Positions 26,594 through 35,854 of a DNA stretch of 64,000 bases are shown piece after piece. Numbering within the stretch: the first letter of the stretch is position 1; each line of letters begins with the position of its first letter. Origin of the DNA: JAXGXT01 sp040772665 (lineage in GTDB: Bacteria > Bacillota > Clostridia > Lachnospirales > Anaerotignaceae); assembly GCA_040772665.1 (NCBI GenBank), contig JAXGXT010000002.1:62001-126000 (forward strand). Direction: 5' to 3'. Below the pieces are notes generated by a model. That model had not been told where the DNA came from, made no database searches, and was given only the letters and a program-made list of their open reading frames with translations. Both the position numbers and the translations under genes were made by a program.

Positions 26594-27295
26594 ATGGAGA
26601 TAAAATCTATTCAGACAAAAAAGATATATAAAAATATCGTTGAGCAAATAATATTTTTAATAAGAGAGGGAAGTCTTAAAAGCGGAGATAAACTTCCTCC
26701 TGAAAGAACTCTGGCGGAGATGCTTGACGTGAGCCGTGCGTCTTTGCGTGAGGCACTAAGCGTTATGGAAATTATGGGTATAGTTGACATAAGACCGGGG
26801 GAGGGTTCTTTTGTTTCAGACCTTGATGTTTTGCCGTTTATATCCCTTGTTCTTCCTCTTTTGCTTAAAGAAGGAAGTTTTGAAGATGATTTAATTGAAT
26901 TTAGAAGATTGATAGAAATTGCAGGCATAAAGCTTGTTTGCAAAAATGTTGATAAAAATAGTGAAATGCTTGAAGAACTTAAAGATACTATTGTTCAAAT
27001 GGAAGAAAACCTTGACGATGCGGAAACGGGGGCAAGGCTTGACATTAAATTTCATAGAATATTATTTTCCATGGGAAATAATATTGTCCTTGTAAAGGTT
27101 TTGGAATATCTTGGTTTTATTCTTGAAAGAACTGTAAAGTTTAACAGAAACAGCATATTAAGTAAGGGTGATTCTGCCAATATGCTTCTTAAACATCATA
27201 CCGATATATATGATGCAATAGTTTCAAAAGATGAAAATGCAGCAACAAAGGCAATGGAAGCCCATTTCGATTTTGTTGGAAGCAAGCTTCTTTAA
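26594..27295 (+). CDS. GntR-family (FadR subfamily) transcriptional regulator
   Basis: It has 233 residues. The N-terminal winged helix-turn-helix (KIYKNIVEQIIFLIREGSLKSGDKLPPERTLAEMLDVSRASLREALSVMEIMGIVDIRPGEGSFV) is followed by an all-helical FCD effector domain with the metal-ligand type Asp/His residues (DIKFHRIL, LKHHTDIYDAI). I preferred the ATG at 26594, spaced after AAGGAGG, to an upstream ATG at 26510. It is divergent from the aldolase gene; a sugar acid or other organic acid is the likely effector, by family. Confidence 0.9.
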   Translation: MEIKSIQTKKIYKNIVEQIIFLIREGSLKSGDKLPPERTLAEMLDVSRASLREALSVMEIMGIVDIRPGEGSFVSDLDVLPFISLVLPLLLKEGSFEDDLIEFRRLIEIAGIKLVCKNVDKNSEMLEELKDTIVQMEENLDDAETGARLDIKFHRILFSMGNNIVLVKVLEYLGFILERTVKFNRNSILSKGDSANMLLKHHTDIYDAIVSKDENAATKAMEAHFDFVGSKLL

Positions 27296-27326
27296 GCAAA
27301 AAGAATATGGATATTTTATAAAGTTA

Positions 27327-27355
27327 TTGAAATAAAAATATTCGTGTGGTAAAAT
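27327..27355 (+). promoter_or_regulatory. Promoter of hppA
   Basis: TTGAAA (27327-27332), 17 bp, then TAAAAT (27350-27355), with TGG directly before the -10 (extended -10). A short GCTG/CAGC hairpin with a T-run lies immediately downstream, near the presumed transcript start. The same TGTGGTAAAATAA string occurs before lepA. Confidence 0.65.
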
Positions 27356-27465
27356 AAGTTGCTGAAAATGGCAGCTTTTTAACAAAGAGATAAGATATAA
27401 AAAAAGGAGCTACTTTTATTTTTATCTCAAATATTCAAAAAACAAAATAACTGGAGGTTACAGGA

Positions 27466-29460
27466 ATGGAAAACATGATTTACCTTGCTCCGATAATGGG
27501 GTTGGTTGCTCTCTTGTTTGCTTTTATGCTTTCTTCTAAGATTGCTAAACAAGAAGCGGGAACAGAAAGAATGAAAGAAATAGCAGACTCAATACATGAT
27601 GGAGCACAGGCTTTCTTAATGGCTGAGTACAAAATTCTTGTTTTTTTTGTTTTGGCATTATTTGTTATTATAGGAATTGCAATTAACTGGGCAACTTCGA
27701 TTGCATTTGTTGTAGGTGCGGCTTTTTCAACAATTGCAGGATATTTCGGAATGAGTGTTGCAACTAAAGCAAATGTTAGAACGGCTAATGCGGCAAGGCT
27801 TGGCGGCATGAACCAAGCTCTTTCAACAGCGTTTTCAGGCGGAGCCGTTATGGGTATGTGTGTTGTTGGTCTTGGAATTATAGGGGCAACATTAATCTTC
27901 GTTATTACAAAGGATGTAAGCGTGCTTGCAGGATTTAGCCTTGGTGCGTCCTCCATAGCGCTTTTTGCACGTGTGGGCGGCGGTATTTACACTAAAGCTG
28001 CTGACGTAGGTGCCGACCTTGTTGGTAAAGTTGAGGCAGGCATTCCTGAAGATGACCCTCGTAACCCAGCTGTTATTGCTGACAACGTAGGTGATAACGT
28101 AGGTGACGTTGCAGGTATGGGAGCTGACCTTTTTGAATCTTATGTAGGTTCTCTTGTTTCTGCTGTTACACTTGGAGTTCTTGGTGTTGTGGGATCAAAG
28201 TTTGAACTTGCAGGTGCATTTTTCCCATTGGTTTTATCAGGTATTGGTATTTTTGCATCTATCATAGGTTCACTTTTTGTTAAAGGTGATGAAAAATCAA
28301 GTCCTCACAAAGCTTTAAAAACAGGTACATATGTATCAAGTGCTATTGTGGTGGTTGCATCAATTATTTTAAGCAATATGTTCTTCGGTTCTTTAAACAA
28401 TGCCTTTGCTATTATTTCAGGACTTGTTGTTGGTGTTCTTATAGGAGCAATAACAGAAGTTTATACATCAGGCGATTATAAATCAGTTAAAAAAATTGCA
28501 GACCAGTCAGAAACAGGCCCTGCAACAACAATTATCAGTGGACTTGCTGTTGGAATGGAATCAACTGCATGGCCTGTACTTCTTATCTGTGTAGGTGTTT
28601 TTGTTTCCTTTAAAGTTGCAGGGCTTTATGGAATTGCTCTTGCGGCTGTTGGAATGCTTTCAACAACAGGAATGACTGTTGCTGTTGATGCATACGGCCC
28701 TATTGCTGATAACGCAGGCGGTATTGCCGAAATGGCAGGGCTTGACCGTTCTGTTCGTTCCATAACAGATAAGCTTGATGCTGTTGGAAACACAACTGCT
28801 GCGATTGGTAAAGGTTTTGCAATCGGTTCTGCGGCTTTAACTGCTCTTTCACTCTTCGTTTCTTATGCAGAGGCTGTTAAACTTACAGCAATTGATATTC
28901 TTGACTATAGGGTTATTATCGGCTTATTTATCGGCGGTATGCTTCCTTTTCTTTTTTCTGCATTTACAATGCAGTCTGTGGGAAGAGCGGCTTTCCAGAT
29001 GATTGAAGAGGTTAGACGTCAGTTTAAAGCAATTCCGGGCATTATGGAAGGAACAGCAAAACCTGACTATAAAAGCTGTGTTGCTATTTCAACACAAGCG
29101 GCTTTAAAGGAAATGCTTGTTCCCGGAATTATGGCTGTTCTTGCACCTGTTGCTGTTGGAATTATTCTTGGAACAGCGGCTCTTGGCGGTCTTATTGCAG
29201 GCTCTCTTGTAACAGGAGTTCTTATGGCTATATTCATGTCAAACGCAGGCGGAGCATGGGATAATGCAAAGAAATATATTGAAGAGGGAAATCATGGCGG
29301 CAAAGGCAGTGAAGCCCACAAGGCTGCTGTAGTTGGCGATACTGTTGGAGATCCTTTTAAGGACACATCAGGCCCTTCAATTAATATCCTTATTAAGCTT
29401 ATGACTGTTGTTTCACTTGTTTTTGCACCACTTTTCCTTGCAATAGGCGGAATACTTTAA
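27466..29460 (+). CDS. hppA: Membrane-bound ion-pumping pyrophosphatase
   Basis: It couples pyrophosphate hydrolysis to H+ or Na+ export across the membrane. It has 664 residues and about 16 membrane segments. The substrate loop DVGADLVGKVEAGIPEDDPRNP is at about 180-201, followed by DNVGDNVGDVAGMGADLFESY. GNTTAAIG near residue 441 has Ala and Gly where potassium-independent enzymes have Lys and Thr, so this is the potassium-dependent class. Whether it pumps Na+, H+ or both cannot be decided here. A terminator follows at 29468-29507. Confidence 0.96.
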   Translation: MENMIYLAPIMGLVALLFAFMLSSKIAKQEAGTERMKEIADSIHDGAQAFLMAEYKILVFFVLALFVIIGIAINWATSIAFVVGAAFSTIAGYFGMSVATKANVRTANAARLGGMNQALSTAFSGGAVMGMCVVGLGIIGATLIFVITKDVSVLAGFSLGASSIALFARVGGGIYTKAADVGADLVGKVEAGIPEDDPRNPAVIADNVGDNVGDVAGMGADLFESYVGSLVSAVTLGVLGVVGSKFELAGAFFPLVLSGIGIFASIIGSLFVKGDEKSSPHKALKTGTYVSSAIVVVASIILSNMFFGSLNNAFAIISGLVVGVLIGAITEVYTSGDYKSVKKIADQSETGPATTIISGLAVGMESTAWPVLLICVGVFVSFKVAGLYGIALAAVGMLSTTGMTVAVDAYGPIADNAGGIAEMAGLDRSVRSITDKLDAVGNTTAAIGKGFAIGSAALTALSLFVSYAEAVKLTAIDILDYRVIIGLFIGGMLPFLFSAFTMQSVGRAAFQMIEEVRRQFKAIPGIMEGTAKPDYKSCVAISTQAALKEMLVPGIMAVLAPVAVGIILGTAALGGLIAGSLVTGVLMAIFMSNAGGAWDNAKKYIEEGNHGGKGSEAHKAAVVGDTVGDPFKDTSGPSINILIKLMTVVSLVFAPLFLAIGGIL

Positions 29461-29467
29461 AATATGT

Positions 29468-29507
29468 AAGGAACGGCTGAAAATATTCGGCCGTTCCTTT
29501 TTTTGTT
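29468..29507 (+). terminator. Terminator of hppA
   Basis: The stem AAGGAACGGC/GCCGTTCCTT is followed by a run of seven T. Confidence 0.9.
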
Positions 29508-29559
29508 TTATTGACATGGTTACCTTAAAGGGCTATCATAGCTTATGAGGTGTGAGAAT

Positions 29560-30240
29560 ATGAAAAATACAGACGCTTTTCAAGGTTTTCCCAATGAGAT
29601 TATAGACTTTTTTTGGGAACTTAGATTTAATAATAACAGGGAATGGTTTGATAATAACAGAGGAAGATATTTATCTCTTGTAAAAGACCCTTTGCACAGT
29701 TTTGGGATGGATGTTTGTTTAAGGCTTAAAGAAACAACGGGAAGAGAGTTTTTTTATTCTGTTTCAAGAATAAACCGTGATATAAGATTTGCTAAAAATA
29801 AAGAGCCTTACAGAGATCATATGTGGGTTGTTTTTAAGCAGGATTTAGGGAAGTGGAAAGACAAGCCTGCTTTATTTTTTGAAATAGGCACAGATTACTA
29901 TATGGTTGGTATGGGCATATATGAAAGACTTCCTTTATATATGAAAGCGTTTAGAAAAAGCATTGATGTTAATACAAGAGAATTTGAAAGGCTTATAAAA
30001 CCCTTTAGTAAAAATAATGAGTTTATTCTTTATGGTGACGATTATAAAAAAATCAGTCAAAATGAAAAAAGTGAACAATTATATAACTGGTACAGAAAAA
30101 AGGGAATTTCTATTATACAGACAAAAGAAATTGACAGTTTGCTTTATAAAAGAGAATTAATTGATTTTTGCTGTGATGGTTTTAAATTTTTAATGCCTAT
30201 GATGGATTATATGACTAAGGTAGGCGGACAAATACAGTGA
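29560..30240 (+). CDS. DUF2461 family protein
   Basis: This protein of 226 residues belongs to the uncharacterised DUF2461/TIGR02453 family, seen from FPNEIIDFFWELRFNNNREWFDNNR, DIRFAKNKEPYRDHMWVVF and the F-x-EIG segment. The molecular function is not known. The ATG at 29560 is chosen because GAGGTG (29547-29552) precedes it; the ATG at 29545 would lack a ribosome-binding site. It stands as a single gene after the hppA terminator. Confidence 0.85.
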   Translation: MKNTDAFQGFPNEIIDFFWELRFNNNREWFDNNRGRYLSLVKDPLHSFGMDVCLRLKETTGREFFYSVSRINRDIRFAKNKEPYRDHMWVVFKQDLGKWKDKPALFFEIGTDYYMVGMGIYERLPLYMKAFRKSIDVNTREFERLIKPFSKNNEFILYGDDYKKISQNEKSEQLYNWYRKKGISIIQTKEIDSLLYKRELIDFCCDGFKFLMPMMDYMTKVGGQIQ

Positions 30241-30402
30241 TTTATGAAGTCTTGGTTAAAATAAAAAATATGCGTTATATTTTTGATTATGATTTGCTTG
30301 AAATAAGACGTTATTTATAATACAATATGAAAGTACGCTTAGATAAAAGTTTAATTTAGGCGAATTTTTTATGTTGCGTGGCAAATTATTTAGGAGGTAA
30401 TT

Positions 30403-31302
30403 ATGAAGTTAAAAAATATAGCGGCACTTTTAATGGCACTTGTTTTGGGCGCAAGCCTTGGCGGATGCTCAAAAAAAGACACCGGAACAAGTGAGGCAAA
30501 GGCTATGCTTGAAACAGCAAGAAAAAACCTTGAAAATGTTAAAAGCTATGACGGACAGATGAATCTTAGCTTTAAATTTGAAAACGAAGACGGAGAAAAA
30601 GAAGCAAAGGTAATTACGGACATTATATCTTTTAAAGAGCCTGAGCTTAAAAACATTAAAATAGAAGCAGATTTAGAAGGTCAAGAAAAGAAAACTTCAG
30701 AGTTTTATGTAAATGAAAACAACCAAATAAAATCTATCTATACATTTTTTGATAATGAATGGTACACAAGTGAAGTTGATGACGAAACACTTTTTTATAC
30801 TCTTGGACATTTTGAAATGCAAGATGTAATAAATACTTTTATTGTGGCGGCAACGGGGGCGAAAATTTCTGAAACTGAGGAAATTAACGGAGCAAAAACA
30901 ACAAAAATAGATGCGGTTATAGACGAAGACTTAATTGCCAATACACTTATATATACAGGTATTTTTGCGGCTGCAGGCATGGGAGCCATTTCCCCTGAGC
31001 ATTTAAAGGGTGCCAAAGCCATGGCTATAAGTTTTAATATAGATGAAGATAATAATTTAGTTTCTTTTTCTTTTGATGCGGGTGCGGCTTATCAGACAAT
31101 TTCAGATAATGTTTTTGCCCGTGTTCAAGGACAAAGCGGATATGAAGATGCAAAAAAACTTATTATAAATAAATATGCAATAAATTTTGTAATGAGCAAT
31201 ATAAACGAGGGAGAAAGATTTGTTATTCCTGCTGAGGTTTTAAATGCAAAATCAATTGACACTGAAATTATGCCGCAGCTTGAAGAGGCTGTTAAAAACT
31301 AA
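30403..31302 (+). CDS. Lipoprotein of unknown function
   Basis: It has 299 residues with a clear lipoprotein signal: MKLKNIAALLMALVLGASLGGCSKK, lipobox LGGC, Cys at about residue 22. The mature part is acidic and begins EAKAMLETARKNLENVKSYDGQMNLSFKFE, resembling the N-terminal half of LppX/LolA-like lipoproteins, which hold lipid in a beta-sheet fold. That resemblance is weak and only by pattern. AGGAGG precedes the ATG. The ABC-F gene follows after 22 nt. Confidence 0.8.
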   Translation: MKLKNIAALLMALVLGASLGGCSKKDTGTSEAKAMLETARKNLENVKSYDGQMNLSFKFENEDGEKEAKVITDIISFKEPELKNIKIEADLEGQEKKTSEFYVNENNQIKSIYTFFDNEWYTSEVDDETLFYTLGHFEMQDVINTFIVAATGAKISETEEINGAKTTKIDAVIDEDLIANTLIYTGIFAAAGMGAISPEHLKGAKAMAISFNIDEDNNLVSFSFDAGAAYQTISDNVFARVQGQSGYEDAKKLIINKYAINFVMSNINEGERFVIPAEVLNAKSIDTEIMPQLEEAVKN

Positions 31303-31324
31303 AGATTTTTAAAAGGAGAAAACT

Positions 31325-32944
31325 ATGATTAGTACAAGCGGAATTTCCTTGCAATATGGAGGAAGAACTTTATTTAAAGATGTTAATGTTAATTTTACAA
31401 AAGGCAACTGTTATGGCCTTATCGGTGCAAACGGTGCAGGAAAAAGTACGTTTTTGAAAATACTTTCAGGTGATATTGAGCCTAACAAGGGAACTGTTTC
31501 AATAACCCCGGGTGAAAGACTTGCGGTTTTAAAACAGGATCACTTTATGTTTGATGATTTTCAGGTTGTTCAATGTGTTCTATACGGACATAAAAGACTT
31601 TATGATATAATGCAGGAAAAAGAGGCGCTTTATTCAAAGCCTGACTTTGATGATAACGACGGCATTCGTGTTTCTGAACTTGAGGGTGAGTTTGCAGAAC
31701 TTGACGGATGGACTGCTGAAAGCGATGCTGAAACACTTTTAAACGGCATTGGTGTAACAACAGAATATCACTATATGAAAATGAGCGACCTTGACGGAAG
31801 CTTGAAGGTTAAAGTGCTTCTTGCACAGGCTCTTTTTGGAAATCCTGACATACTTCTTCTTGACGAGCCTACAAACCATTTGGATTTAAGAAGTATAAAA
31901 TGGCTTGAAGATTTTCTTATGAATTTTGAAAACACTGTTATTGTTGTTTCCCATGACCGTCACTTTTTAAATAAAATCTGTACTCATATTGCAGATATTG
32001 ATTATGGAAAAATAACAATGTTTGTGGGTAACTACGATTTCTGGTATCAGTATACTCAAATGACACAAAGACAGCTTAAAGACCAGAATAAACGTGCCGA
32101 ACAAAAAATGAAAGAATTACAGGAGTTTATTCAGCGCTTTAGTGCTAATGCCTCAAAAAGCAAGCAGGCAACATCACGTAAAAAGCTTCTTGATAACCTT
32201 CAGCTGGATAATATTAAACCGTCTTCAAGGCGATATCCTTTTGTTAATTTCAAACAAGACAGAGAGGTTGGAAACGATCTTCTTGAAGTTAAGGGAATCA
32301 GCAAAACAATTGGGGACAGGAAGGTTCTTAATAATGTAAGTTTTCTTATTAACCCCAACGAAAAGGTTGCTTTTGTAGGCAAGGATGAGCTTGCAAGAAC
32401 AACTCTCTTTCAAATTTTAATGGGCGAAATTGAGCCGGACGAAGGAAGTTTCAAATGGGGCATTACAACCTCAAGAGCATATTTCCCTAAGGATAACAGC
32501 CAATATTTTGACACCACAGAGGATTCTCTTATAGAATGGCTTAGACCCTTTGCAAAAGACGGAGAAAGATATGATGCTGACATAAGGGGCTGGCTTGGAA
32601 GAATGCTTTTTAGCGGAGACGAAGCAACAAAAAGCGCAAAGGTTTTAAGCGGAGGCGAAAGAGTTCGTTGTATGCTTTGTAAGATGATGATTAGCGGTGC
32701 TAATGTGCTTATACTTGACGAACCAACAAACCACCTTGATTTGGAAAGTATAACAGCACTTAATGAGGGGCTTATTGATTTTAAAGGTACACTTTTGTTT
32801 GACTCTCATGACCATGAATTTGTTCAGACAATAGCAAACAGAATTATAGAGATTTGTCCTAACGGAATAATAGACAGATCTGAAACATATGATGAATTTT
32901 TGGAAGACGAAGTTGTTGAACAGCTTAGAGAAAAGTTTAAATAA
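31325..32944 (+). CDS. ABC-F family ATPase (YkpA/YbiT-like)
   Basis: This ribosome-associated ABC protein has two nucleotide-binding domains and no membrane segment; 539 residues. Walker A of domain 1 is GANGAGKSTF, with Walker B DILLLDEPTNHLDL. The linker of basic and Gln-rich helices (QMTQRQLKDQNKRAEQKMKELQEFIQRFSA) lies at about 240-285. Domain 2 has GKDELARTTLFQ instead of a consensus Walker A (no GKS/T), then LSGGERVRCMLCK and LILDEPTNHLDLES. Domain 1 also has a degenerate signature (LDGSLKVK). Members act on stalled ribosomes or confer antibiotic protection; the substrate is unknown here. Confidence 0.9.
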   Translation: MISTSGISLQYGGRTLFKDVNVNFTKGNCYGLIGANGAGKSTFLKILSGDIEPNKGTVSITPGERLAVLKQDHFMFDDFQVVQCVLYGHKRLYDIMQEKEALYSKPDFDDNDGIRVSELEGEFAELDGWTAESDAETLLNGIGVTTEYHYMKMSDLDGSLKVKVLLAQALFGNPDILLLDEPTNHLDLRSIKWLEDFLMNFENTVIVVSHDRHFLNKICTHIADIDYGKITMFVGNYDFWYQYTQMTQRQLKDQNKRAEQKMKELQEFIQRFSANASKSKQATSRKKLLDNLQLDNIKPSSRRYPFVNFKQDREVGNDLLEVKGISKTIGDRKVLNNVSFLINPNEKVAFVGKDELARTTLFQILMGEIEPDEGSFKWGITTSRAYFPKDNSQYFDTTEDSLIEWLRPFAKDGERYDADIRGWLGRMLFSGDEATKSAKVLSGGERVRCMLCKMMISGANVLILDEPTNHLDLESITALNEGLIDFKGTLLFDSHDHEFVQTIANRIIEICPNGIIDRSETYDEFLEDEVVEQLREKFK

Positions 32945-33249
32945 TCAATAAATTAAATTTTTTTGTGCGGTAACGAAGATAAATCTTTGGATTTATACAA
33001 AGGTGAATAGACATTGGGCTTTGCCCAAACCCACTCGCTTTTTGAAAAAAGCGAGGCAAAAACTTTTATTAAAACCGCATATTCCTGCGGTTTTAAGGGA
33101 TGTTAGAGATTTTACTTTATCTTTTCATTTTTTATAAGTAATATTATTAATTTTGCTAAATAAAATTCTGATAAAGAGTTCCAAGGCTTTTAAGCGTACG
33201 ACCCTTGGTTTTTACTAAGAGTTTAATTTTTAAGAAAAGAGTGAACTTT
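32945..33249. other. Intergenic region with inverted copy of palindromic element B
   Basis: This is about 305 bp without a gene. It contains the element at 33012-33095 (minus orientation) and AT-rich DNA in front of the threonine aldolase gene. No convincing terminator follows the ABC-F gene other than the hairpins of the element itself. Confidence 0.7.
33012..33095 (-). repeat. Dispersed palindromic element B (copy 2, inverted)
   Basis: Read on the minus strand, the palindromes follow the same order as at 2827-2915: AAAACCGCA/TGCGGTTTT, GCTTTTTTCAAAAAGC and GGGCAAAGCCC. The stems are kept while loops and flanks differ. Confidence 0.75.
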
Positions 33250-34278
33250 ATGATAAACGGAAGAATTGATTTAAGAAGTGATACTGTAACCATACCTACT
33301 GAAAAAATGCGTCAGGCAATGTATAGTGCAGAGGTGGGGGATGATGTATATGGTGATGACCCCACAGTTACAAAGCTTGAAAAATTGGCGGCTGAAATGT
33401 TTGGAAAGGAAGCAGGTTTATATCTTCCAAGCGGAGTTATGAGCAATCAGCTTGCACTTTTTGTACATGCCGATAGAGGAGAAGAAGTTATTCTTCCTGA
33501 CAACTGCCATATTGTTGAACATGAGGGTGGTGCGGCTGCATATCTTTCGGGGGCACAGCTTAGGTGTATACAGCCTGTAAATGGTGAGATGGATTTAGAA
33601 ACAATTGAAAAAACAATCAGAAAAGACCCTGAAAACATACATCAAACAAAAACAGCACTTATTACATATGAAAATGCGGCCTCCGACGGTCAGGTAAGAA
33701 CTATAAAATACATGGCTGATATTAAGAAATTAGCTGATAAATATAACATACCTGTGCATATTGACGGAGCAAGAATTTTTAATGCCGCAACTGCTTTGGA
33801 TATAGATGTGAAGGATATTTCTTCATATTATGACACGATTTCCGTTTGTCTTTCAAAGGGATTATGTGCACCTGTAGGCTCTGTGCTTATAGGAAGTGAG
33901 GAATTTATTAAAAAAGCAAGAAGAAAAAGAAAAATTCTTGGGGGAGGAATGCGTCAGTGCGGAATTATTGCAGCCGCAGGCATTGTTGCCCTTGAGGATA
34001 TGACAAAGCGTCTTATTGAAGATCACGAAAATGCTAAATACATGGCAAAAGCCTTAAAGGAAGTAAAAGGAATAAAGGTTTTTGAAGATGTGGAAATTAA
34101 TATGGTGTTTTTTAAATTAGATAACTTTAAGCTTACAAGTGATGAACTTGTTGAATATATGAAAGAAAAGGGAGTAATCATAAACGGAGAAGATAACGGA
34201 ACAATGCGTTTTGTCACCCATAATTATGTTGACAAGGACGATATTGATAAAGTTGTTGAGTTTATGAAAAATATTTAA
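33250..34278 (+). CDS. ltaE: Low-specificity L-threonine aldolase
   Basis: This PLP enzyme cleaves threonine and allo-threonine to glycine and acetaldehyde. It has 342 residues: DLRSDTVTIPTEKMRQAM at the N-terminus, GDDVYGDDPTV, HIDGARIFNAA (PLP-binding Asp), and the Schiff-base lysine in CLSKGLCAPVGS. I chose the ATG at 33250, where homology begins, over an ATG at 33205. Part of a short run with the nitroreductase gene, 12 nt downstream. Confidence 0.93.
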   Translation: MINGRIDLRSDTVTIPTEKMRQAMYSAEVGDDVYGDDPTVTKLEKLAAEMFGKEAGLYLPSGVMSNQLALFVHADRGEEVILPDNCHIVEHEGGAAAYLSGAQLRCIQPVNGEMDLETIEKTIRKDPENIHQTKTALITYENAASDGQVRTIKYMADIKKLADKYNIPVHIDGARIFNAATALDIDVKDISSYYDTISVCLSKGLCAPVGSVLIGSEEFIKKARRKRKILGGGMRQCGIIAAAGIVALEDMTKRLIEDHENAKYMAKALKEVKGIKVFEDVEINMVFFKLDNFKLTSDELVEYMKEKGVIINGEDNGTMRFVTHNYVDKDDIDKVVEFMKNI

Positions 34279-34290
34279 GGAGGGGTTATT

Positions 34291-34866
34291 ATGGAGCTTA
34301 AAGAGGCTGTTTACGGAAGAAGAAGTATAAGAAGATATTCTGAAAAGCCCATAAGCGACGAGGACCTTAAAGAAATTCTTGAAGCTGGAACTTGGGCACC
34401 TTCGGCGGTTAACCTTCAGCCCTGGTATTTTGTTGTTTGCAAAAGTGAAGAGGCTTTGAAAAGATTAAATGAAATTATGGGCGGTTCAATTTTTGCCCTT
34501 ACAAAGATTTTAAACAACAGGTTTAAAAATAACCCTGAGGTTATTGACGAAACACTTAATTTTGTTAAAAATATGGGCGGAGCACAAGCTTGTATACTTA
34601 CATTTTTGCAACAAGATGAATATGATGAAGAATTGGCGGCTGTGGAAAGTGCGGCTGCTGCCATGCAAAACATTGTGCTTACAGCATATTCTAAGGGAAT
34701 AGGAAGCTGTTGGCTTACTGCACCTTTGCATGTTGAAAAGGAATTGAGAGAAGAATTTGCAAAGGGAAAAGGCAGGCTAGTTGCCGCAGTTACACTGGGA
34801 TATCCTGAAGAAAATTTTTCTCCAAGGGCTCCAAGAAGAAAAGAAGGAAGAATAATCATAATATAA
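34291..34866 (+). CDS. Nitroreductase family protein
   Basis: This FMN-dependent oxidoreductase has 191 residues. It begins with the family signature VYGRRSIRRYSEKPISDEDLKEILEAGTWAPSAVNLQPWYFVV, and a later GIGSCWLTAPLHV segment helps to bind FMN. The substrate is unknown. GGAGGGG precedes the ATG, and it probably shares a transcript with the threonine aldolase gene. Confidence 0.9.
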   Translation: MELKEAVYGRRSIRRYSEKPISDEDLKEILEAGTWAPSAVNLQPWYFVVCKSEEALKRLNEIMGGSIFALTKILNNRFKNNPEVIDETLNFVKNMGGAQACILTFLQQDEYDEELAAVESAAAAMQNIVLTAYSKGIGSCWLTAPLHVEKELREEFAKGKGRLVAAVTLGYPEENFSPRAPRRKEGRIIII

Positions 34867-34952
34867 AAATATGTATATGTTTACAATTTGTTAATCCTTT
34901 TTTGAGGTTTTAGGTATAAAATTTTAGGCATATTGATTTTGGAGGGAAAAGA

Positions 34953-35771
34953 ATGAGTGAATCAAAAAAGGATAATAGCCGTGTCTTATTAATAATTGCA
35001 GCAGTTTGTCTTGTTTTATCTGTTGGAGGAAAGATTGCATGGGAAAACATGACAAAGTCACTTGTTACAGACGAGAGTGTTTTGGCGGTTACAAACCCGT
35101 TGGAGTTTGCCGCATCTATTGACGGTGTGTATGAAAACGGAGAAGTTAAGTTTAATGTTCAAACAAATGCTCCTGACGGAACGGTGCTTGATATTTTAGG
35201 CATGGACACAGAAGGAGGAGATATTGAATCTCAGGTTGTTGTTAAAAGAGGAGTAGGAAGTTCTTCGGTTAAAATGGATGATAGCCTAAGCCCGGGTGTT
35301 ATACAATCAGCTGTTATTATAGATATGGAAAAGCAGGCAAACAGCAGGCTTGCCATAAACAGATATGGAATCTTCGGTGAAAAAATTGAGGGAAATAATA
35401 TAGCTACAAGAAACGGTACTCATGTTATTGCAGGGTCAGAAACGGCTTTTATTTCATACCCTACAGAAGAGGCGGCTAAGGAAGTTCTTAATGCAGAATT
35501 TCAGAACTTTATTTATGGACTTTTACTTATGAACACAGGCTTTTTTGAAGAAATAAACCCTGTTGACGGAAATGATTGGAGCCAAATGAATATAGTTTTC
35601 GGTGATGAGTTTGTAGCGGAAAGCTGGGATATATTTCCCAAAGAACAAAAAGAATACATTTTCGAATTGTTCGACCAAGCTTTAAAAGCATATAAAATGG
35701 TAGACAATAAAGAACAGGTAAGAATTAATTTTATGGATACAGAAGGAAATATTTTAGGGAAAAACTATTGA
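34953..35771 (+). CDS. Unknown membrane-anchored protein
   Basis: It was not recognised; 272 residues. One N-terminal membrane segment (VLLIIAAVCLVLSVGGKIAW, about 11-30) without a lipobox suggests an anchored extracellular protein. The following 100 residues are Val/Gly/Asp-rich and probably beta (FNVQTNAPDGTVLDILGMDTEGG), as in small extracellular domains. The C-terminal half is helical and acidic. GGAGG lies upstream. A terminator follows at 35779-35813. Confidence 0.8.
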   Translation: MSESKKDNSRVLLIIAAVCLVLSVGGKIAWENMTKSLVTDESVLAVTNPLEFAASIDGVYENGEVKFNVQTNAPDGTVLDILGMDTEGGDIESQVVVKRGVGSSSVKMDDSLSPGVIQSAVIIDMEKQANSRLAINRYGIFGEKIEGNNIATRNGTHVIAGSETAFISYPTEEAAKEVLNAEFQNFIYGLLLMNTGFFEEINPVDGNDWSQMNIVFGDEFVAESWDIFPKEQKEYIFELFDQALKAYKMVDNKEQVRINFMDTEGNILGKNY

Positions 35772-35778
35772 TTATGTA

Positions 35779-35813
35779 TTAAAACCTTGCTTTTAGCAGG
35801 GTTTTAATTTTTA
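35779..35813 (+). terminator. Terminator before acpS
   Basis: The stem AAAACC.TGC/GCA.GGTTTT is followed by an AT-rich tail with T-runs. Confidence 0.75.
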
Positions 35814-35854
35814 AATTAAATGTTATAATATTATAATTATATGGGGAGGCGGCT

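Noticed and set aside
27356..27465. Leader of hppA as a riboswitch
   Set aside because: Only a short hairpin with a T-run is visible; no conserved riboswitch core motif could be identified by eye.
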